A DNA stretch of 24,068 nucleotides from Glomus cerebriforme (Eukaryota > Glomeromycota > Glomeromycetes > Glomerales > Glomeraceae): contig QKYT01000927.1 of NCBI GenBank assembly GCA_003550305.1, positions 1-24,068 on the forward strand, given 5' to 3'. How positions within the stretch are numbered: position 1 is the first letter of the stretch; each line of letters starts with the position of its first letter. Position numbers and translations under genes: made by a program. Below, one piece after another: positions 18,209-24,068 of this stretch. Below the pieces are notes generated by a model that searched no databases, was not told where the DNA came from, and was given only the letters and a program-made list of their open reading frames with translations.

Positions 18209-18862
18209 ATGCCTACGATTCAAGATCCAGCTAAGTTCTATCGTTCAATCTGTACAAGGCGTACCAAAGGGTTTAAAACCCGTTCAGGGTTACAACGACA
18301 TGAGACACTAAAACATATATCTTACAACAAACTTCCATCACATATTCAACCAATTTCTAATTCAGAACTCTCCCATTTAAAAAACGCTATAATTAAGAAT
18401 CTACAAAAGCAACTTAAGAACAATTATACTGCAGTTGGAGAACAAACCTTTCATTACACTGTAGTGAAAATGCTTTTGTTGGTGTTTTCAAAGATCATAT
18501 AACGCGTTATTCTCCATGTGGATCTTTTTATTTTTGCATTTGATGAAATTGGGCAAATATTAGATGATGAGAAGTGGGGAGAACGTAATTATGGACAGGG
18601 GCAATTGAGTTTTGTTCGTTTGTATGTACCTGAGAATGGAGATGATAGTCACAAACAAAAAACTAAAATGAAATTATCGGCTAATGGGGAAATGACTGTA
18701 AAATGGCAAATGGCGGGTGGTAAAGACAAAGAAAATCATAAGTTTGAGGCGGGATCCGCCCAATTTCGTTTTTTTTTTTGGATCAATGTCAAATATAGAT
18801 TTTTTTATAGAAATAGATCAATTTTGTATATACAAATAAATAAAAAAATCACCTTCTTGTAA
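18209..18862 (+). pseudogene. C2H2-like expanded-family protein, broken by two frameshifts
   Basis: The first frame starts at 18209. Residues about 10-36 (FYRSICTRRTKGFKTRSGLQ then RHETLKH) resemble a degenerate C2H2 finger, with one Cys and the His pair kept. Homologous-looking sequence leaves this frame near 18450 and continues in the next frame (LHCSENAFVGVFKDHITRYS) to about 18540. It then shifts again into the frame open to 18862 (DEIGQILDDEKWGERNYGQG, then LSFVRLYVPENG). This order (finger, long helical spacer, FVGVFKDHITRYS, DDxWGExxYxxGQxxFVRL, basic Trp-containing end) matches, from memory, a family very numerous in R. irregularis. Function is unknown. Two frameshifts suggest a pseudogene, although draft sequence errors cannot be ruled out. 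The final 25 or so codons (FFYRNR onward) are AT-rich and probably not part of the conserved protein. Confidence 0.68.
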
Positions 18863-18939
18863 ATATATGTCAGTTATTATTGTGATTTTCTTGGTTCTCT
18901 TCATTTAAATAAAAAAAAACTATGAAATTAAATATTAGA

Positions 18940-21153
18940 CTAATTTATTCTGTATTTTTTTGGTTTTTCAAAAAAATTTGGTACTTTGTTTAATGCAAAA
19001 TACAATTGTCGATTCTCATGTTCTAACATTTCTACAATTGCAGATTTTCATGAAGTCTCATTTTTCCCATCTTTTAATGTGTTTTGACTTTCAAAAATAA
19101 AGGCACACTTGCATGTGATTTTTCTTCTTCACTGCTAAACATGAAAAAGTAGTTAATCCAAACTTATGATGAATTTCAATAAACTCTGCTACATGATTGA
19201 CTAATACATGAATATAGGGAGTTATATCTTGAATCTGATACATTTCTCTAACAAAATTACTCCTGTTGGGATGACCTTTAGAAGGAGCTAAAAATGCATT
19301 TAGCCAAGTTTGAGCCTTATAACAAAAAATTTCACCTGTAGTTTGTTTGTTTTGCATATAGAGATACAGTTCATTAAATTGATCCATAATTCTTGAATTT
19401 GTATAGCTCTTTCTGTTGACTGAAAAATAGCAATAAGATTAAATTCTCTTAGGATTTTTAACTTTTCTGGTCCCATAAGAGAAGTGTATGATAGATTGTT
19501 ACTATTTTTTTCATGCCAAAATTGAAATGTTATCTTAAGTCTTTGCATTTCCAATAATATTTTTTCTTTCCAAATTTCTTCATTTATTATTTCATGACAA
19601 AGATCAGAGAGTATTAATTCCTATAATCTGTCTGTTATTCATAAAAAAAAATGTAACTCATCACATATCCAGTTTTGTAAAGGTATCATGTAAAATAGTA
19701 GTTCTTTAATATGACCATCAATTTGATTATAATTGTCTTTAATCTCATCCATTGACTTATTTATTGTTTTTGTTGTAGTGTTAATTTCATCTTTACTACA
19801 ATCACACGTTGAGCATTAGCAACTTTTATTCCTAAACATATTGACAGAAATTTCCAGTCTGAACTAAAAAATAGTTTAACTGGCCAGTGATTACCTCCTA
19901 CTTGATTAAATCCTTTTTCTTTAATATAGACAAGTCAGAAATTAAAGGAGTTAAGGAATTTTTATGAGATTCATATGATTCAGCTTCTGGATATAAGAAT
20001 AATGTGACTAATGTATAATTGTTATCTGGTTTTTGCAAACCATTAAGGTCATTTAATAATGTCATTGTCACCATAATATGTTTAACCTTACATCCAACAT
20101 TGCGTCTATCACCTGAAATTCTAATGTATAAAGTTGATGTCCCAGGAGTTAAGATTCCTTGTTCTATATATAATGGCAAAATGTAATTAAGAATATCTGT
20201 AATATGACATTGTCCTCCTTTACCAATTGATTCTAGCATATTTGTAATAACTGTATTATTAGTAATATGAGGCTCTTCTGTAATTGGCTCAAAAATAGTT
20301 GGTTGTAATAAATCAACAAGAGTCAATGGAATATTTTTTCTCATTTTTACATTGATTCTTTATCATGTATTTGATACTGCCTCTTCACATGATATACTAT
20401 GTTCAATTCATGCTTAAGATTAATATGCCTTTCTTGAAATATGATTTCTGTCTAAAGATTTAACTACTGCTTCAATTCTTTTTATTTCTCCTATTATATC
20501 TAACTGCCTAAAATTAATATCATATAAATCATTATAAGATTCAAATTTTACTTGCTTAAGTTTTATTTAATCAGTTGGATGGAACATGTTTCTTTTTCTT
20601 CTTTAATAAAATACATTGTGATAAGCATAGCATCTTTCAGCATCTTGTAGTGTTACTAAGTTCACTAAAAGGTTGAATTTTTAATGACACTGACTTACGC
20701 ACTTGTTCAACACTAAGTAACTTGAGACCAAAAAGTAAAGGACCAGATATTTTTCCTTTAGTAGCTTCTTTGAACTCCTAATTATTTATTTTAGNATTCA
20801 CATTTAACATTTGATAATAAAAAAATTCATCAGATATACCTGATAGTATTTGCAGGCGGCTTCTGTTGAAGATTCTAAAGAATGTACTTCTTTCGCAAAA
20901 TTTGCTNCAAAGTGGACTTTAAATAAAGGCTTTCCTTCCACATAATTAATTGAACATTTTACAGTATGTTTTGCTTTTCCATATTGAGTTTCAACAATAT
21001 AATTGTGAGGAATTGGATGTTTTAGATTTCTAGTATAATAAAGTTGATTGGTAAAAGAATATGTTCCCTCTTTTATGATGATTTTATAATAATAAATTTT
21101 TTATCATAAAGTTTAATAAAACAACTTGTTGGATAAATGCTATCTTCTTCCAT
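18940..21153 (-). pseudogene. Decayed member of a large expanded family; possible RAG1/Transib-like DDE protein
   Basis: The likely start is ATG 21153 (MEEDSIYPTSCFIKLYD) and the end a stop at 18940. Pieces in order on the minus strand: TNQLYYTRNLKHPIPHNYIV, then CSINYVEGKPLFKVHF; a GT-AG intron at 20839-20778; KISGPLLFGLKLLSVEQVRK; MRKNIPLTLVDLLQ; GKGGQCHITDILNYILPLYI; RISGDRRNVGCKVKHIM; LYPEAESYESHKNSLTPLIS; LFFSSDWKFLSICLG; a CxC remnant; ICDELHFFL; YTSLMGPEKLKILREF; ELYLYMQNKQTTGEIF; DITPYIHVLVNHVAEFIEIH; AVKKKNHMQV; MLEHENRQLYFALNKVPNFF. There are at least five frameshifts and several stops. From memory this is a multi-copy family in Rhizophagus, with the consensus SGDGRNVG, SSDWKF and VEKKNH. 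The positions of these acidic residues recall the Asp-Asp-Glu order of RAG1-type recombinases; in this copy the last acidic position is Lys. The homology is a hypothesis. Confidence 0.7.
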
Positions 21154-21411
21154 TTTGTTATTTTGAAATTAGTGTTAGGAAATTTTTTTTTTTGAAATAA
21201 TTCGTGTTATAACAAAAAAAAATTTTTTGAAATAAAGAAAATAACATGTGATACAAACTTACACATGTTTCTTAAATTATGTCATTTATATGAGCCAATT
21301 TTGCAATTGGATGATCAATTTTTTACACTTAGCCAATTAATATTATCAAAGACCGCAGTACGACACAACATATATTTATGGAATATATATTCAGATTTCA
21401 GACGCAAAAAG

Positions 21412-21461
21412 TTTCGGCCAGAATTAAGTTCAGCCAGAATTATGTTAATTCTGGTCGGAAA
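21412..21461. repeat. 50-bp inverted repeat, possible foldback element
   Basis: Left arm tttcggccagaattaa (21412-21427) and right arm ttaattctggtcggaaa (21445-21461) are complementary apart from one mismatch and one indel. A third partial copy of the arm (cagccagaatta) lies in the spacer. The arms are GC-richer than the surroundings. It may be a miniature transposon remnant or a hairpin. Confidence 0.65.
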
Positions 21462-22127
21462 TAAAATTGTGACAAATTTAAATTTTTTTTTTTAGGATTA
21501 TATGCAAGCATTAACTTCACAACATTTATTTTTATTCCACATAACAAAATTCAATAATTATATGTAATGAAACAAACCCGCCGATATAATTACTTTTTAC
21601 GACTTGATATATTATTTTTACTAAGAATGATAATATTTTTACAGTTAAATAAAAGGGTTTACATGTTAAATTTTCAAACTTTTATTTTGATAATTATCAA
21701 GAATTTTAATTAAATAGTTTATTAGTTTTAATATAAAAATACTATAATAAATTATGAAGATTTTATGAATTAAAATCTATTTAAATATTGTGAATGATTC
21801 GAAAAAATTTTTTCTTTGCCAAACAGACAATTAATAATATAAAAATTCAAAACTTGGAGAAAAATTTTTTCCATTTTATAAAATTTTCAAAAATGAAAAT
21901 TTTTTATAGAAACAGATGTGCATTACAATTTGTTAATAAAACAAATAAAAATATAGTGCTTTTATTGGTCAATTTGCAACATTTTTTAAAGGAAAATCAA
22001 TGTATATAATATATCATATAAGTCAAACTAAATCTGGAGACTGGTATATTAAAATAAAATTATGTTTACATTTAAATTTTTATTATCGTATTCATCATCT
22101 TAAGATCGAATTATAATTAATTCTGGT

Positions 22128-22150
22128 AAAAAAAAAAAAAAAAAAAAAAA
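22128..22150. repeat. A23 homopolymer run
   Basis: Twenty-three A in a row. It could be a microsatellite or the tail of an old retroposed copy; no element body is recognised upstream. Confidence 0.8.
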
Positions 22151-22864
22151 TAAGATTTAAAAAGATTTCTTCATCTTTATGATAATATTACTGCAGAAAT
22201 ACATTTTTTACCTTTTATAATCAATATATTGTTAATTATTAGTTGATTGAGATTTGGATACTCAATATAATTAAAATGCAATAATTTCTATAAACTCGTT
22301 TAGCCTGTTTTTAAACCAATTTAACAAACTCAACTTGATTCATGCAACTTTAACTACTTCATATTCAGCAATGCTACTAATGAAGTATATATAATTTAAC
22401 CGAAAAAATGAGGTAAATAATTTGCTATCTCGCAAAATAATTAATAATGATTGCTTTGACAAACTTAAATTCAAAATCTTAAAACTTTCTTTTAACCGTC
22501 ACTCTTGTATAAAAAAATCTGTTCAACGTTAGTAATTAACTAGATAAAGTTAGGATTTTTTCTATTTTCAAGGAAGAATTATTTATTTTACATATCTAAT
22601 TTACTAAATAGGAGTATAAAATATCTTATTAGAAAATTTTGATTTTATATTTAAAGTAGAGAATAAAATTAAAGATATGTATATAATTCATTCTTTATAC
22701 AAAAAAATTGCTTTAATATACCTATTTTTCATACTTCTTGTAAAAAAATTTTATGGCTATTTTCCTCTCTGTCTTAATATTTTCTTTAACAAGCTATTTA
22801 TTCCATATTTATTTTGGCATGAAAACATATCATACTTCTAAGTAAAAATTATTGTAAGATCATT

Positions 22865-23068
22865 TATCAAATTTGCTACTCTTACCAGTTCCATTTTCAT
22901 GTTAATAAAAATATTCTATACTATTTATTCAAGAAGCATCTCTCACTGGTTCCAATAACATCCTATTTGAAATATCCAATTTTATTTAGTATTGATTAAA
23001 TCTTCCAAGTAAAACAATAGAATTTGAATCATTTTGTTCAAGTAATTTGTTAATTTCTTGTAAAATAT
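22865..23068 (-). pseudogene. Relic of a Sel1-repeat gene
   Basis: A single minus-strand frame, about 68 codons, reads ILQEINKLLEQNDSNSIVLL and then GRFNQY, a stop, a degenerate stretch, DAS, a stop, INSIEYFY, a stop, HENGTGKSSKFDK. The first part matches LQEIYNWIVNNQNYSNAIVLL and GEFNEYG of the second kinase gene; the last part matches the ASGINNLGxCYExGxGT pattern of a Sel1 unit. Two of the three stops fall where Gly (GGA) and Glu (GAA) codons are expected, consistent with single substitutions. It lies 5.3 kb upstream of the second kinase gene on the same strand and is the remnant of a fourth family member. It is too decayed to be functional. Confidence 0.72.
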
Positions 23069-23073
23069 TAAAT

Positions 23074-23105
23074 AAAAATCACATTTTTATATAAAAGTGA
23101 TTTTT
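23074..23105. repeat. 32-bp near-perfect palindrome
   Basis: aaaaatcac (23074-23082) and gtgattttt (23097-23105) are perfect inverted arms, and the centre, ttttatataaaa, is itself palindromic; only two bases break the symmetry. It immediately abuts the Sel1 relic, upstream of it in minus-strand terms. Confidence 0.7.
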
Positions 23106-24068
23106 GTGATTTCTTCATTCACATATTGACAATTCAAGGTTTTTTTTTTATAAAAATGTGGACAGTTATCAAATAAACAATATAAAATACAATAAAATAA
23201 AAGGACAACTCCGTGTTAAAAAGTTTAAATATTGTTATTTTTTACCATAAAAGGATATTCACGGAATTTCACNTGAATGAGTCATTAAGAAAGTGTTTTA
23301 GACTTAAATAAAAACATTCTATTTCACTTATAAATAATTCATCATTTCANACACATTCGTCAAGTTAGGTGAAATTATAAAAAAAATGCAATGAGAAAAA
23401 ATTCCAACAATAATTATTATTGATGCAAAGTTCAGGAGTTACCATGTTTTGATGAAAAATTAATGATAAAAAATAGAGTGAGTTTGCATTACTTAAACGT
23501 GTCATGTGGCTTATTATAAACATATCATGTAAGTTTTTAAATCGTATTCCATTCTCAATTTTCAAAAGCAATTCAATTATGAAAAAACTGAAGAAGGTTT
23601 TGAGTAAATTTGAAGATAGTTCAAGGAGATACAACCTTATTGACTCATATTCTAATTCCAATCGAACAAAAAATATATATATTCATTCCAGAATAGTAAT
23701 ATTTCATTCTAGTGAATTTGTTAATGTTAAAACTAAAATTTTCAATTGTAGACATCACTCAGCAGAGTTGGTACATTCTTTATGACTAATTATTTCAGTT
23801 TCTAATTGGACATCATGTCAATGTAGTTTTTTATATGCCTAAACTACGTATCAGTTATTGAATATGTTAGAAAATTATTCTCCAAAAAATTTATTCTTGT
23901 ATGAAAAAAAAGTAAAGGAAATTCTAAAGCAAGCACATGCTGATGTGTCAAATTTTAAGGATCCTATATTAAATAACTTAAAGCTGATTAATTTGCTTTA
24001 ATATTCAGTCAGTGGAAATGTCACAAGATTAGCAGTGAGTTTTTTTGTACTATGATATTACAATATAA
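23106..24068. other. AT-rich window end, no recognised gene
   Basis: Overlapping open frames at 23365-23661 (-) and 23504-23785 (+) show no known domain. A 45-codon plus-strand frame at 23864-24001 (MLENYSPKNLFLYEKKVKEI, then LKQAHADVSNF) has protein-like composition, but I do not recognise it and it has no visible partner exon. It could be a fragment of a gene continuing past the window edge or a decayed copy. Confidence 0.4.

Larger units (their letters stand above)
21154..22864. other. 1.7-kb AT-rich intergenic region
   Basis: No gene is recognised. Open frames at 21265-21495 and 21794-22009 (+) are short and have composition-driven residues. The stretch holds the small inverted repeat at 21412-21461 and the A23 run at 22128-22150. 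Confidence 0.5.

Noticed and set aside
21794..22009. 71-codon frame sharing FYRNR with the end of the C2H2-like pseudogene
   Set aside because: The shared segment is a short AT-rich match ('ttttttatagaaa.agat') and does not extend; probably coincidence.

Overview
The window reads as nuclear DNA of an arbuscular mycorrhizal fungus, most likely Rhizophagus irregularis or a close relative. It is very AT-rich, full of A/T tracts, and its genes carry short (about 65-100 nt) GT-AG introns. Its gene families are ones I associate with Glomeromycotina: tyrosine-kinase-like (TKL) kinases fused to Sel1 repeats, F-box-like proteins and C2H2-like expanded-family proteins. The species is inferred from family recognition, not from a search. 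Six N bases, all after 16.8 kb, show a draft-quality assembly.

Layout. 1-2640 is non-genic and repeat-rich, with three tandem arrays, the clearest being 11 units of 50 bp. 2640-4375 is a gene graveyard: an unrecognised decayed frame (+), a retropepsin-like relic (-) and a crinkler-like relic (-). A 78-bp foldback lies at 4745-4822. 5427-5948 (-) is a short F-box-like gene. 6.1-8.9 kb is intergenic apart from homopolymer tracts.

The core is 8.9-17.6 kb, a cluster of three related genes. A five-exon TKL kinase-Sel1 gene (+, 8938-11445) faces a Sel1-only gene (-, 12399-13379) and a second five-exon kinase-Sel1 gene (-, 14969-17577). The two kinases share intron positions and phases (0,1,0,1), and all three genes share a pre-Sel1 linker, so they are paralogues. 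The second kinase has nine Sel1 repeats, eight of them spaced at exactly 108 bp and nearly identical. It also carries a 2-nt insertion inside the HRD catalytic-loop codons that breaks the frame as sequenced. A decayed fourth Sel1 copy lies at 22865-23068 (-). The likely theme is signalling by a kinase coupled to a fast-changing solenoid; a recognition role is inference only.

18.2-21.15 kb holds two decayed members of other expanded families, tail to tail: a C2H2-like reading frame broken by two frameshifts (+), and a roughly 2.2-kb pseudogene (-) whose motif order (SGD, SSDW, then a position expected to be Glu before KKNH) recalls RAG1/Transib-type DDE recombinases. 21.2-24.07 kb is otherwise AT-rich intergenic DNA with small inverted repeats and no gene I can defend.
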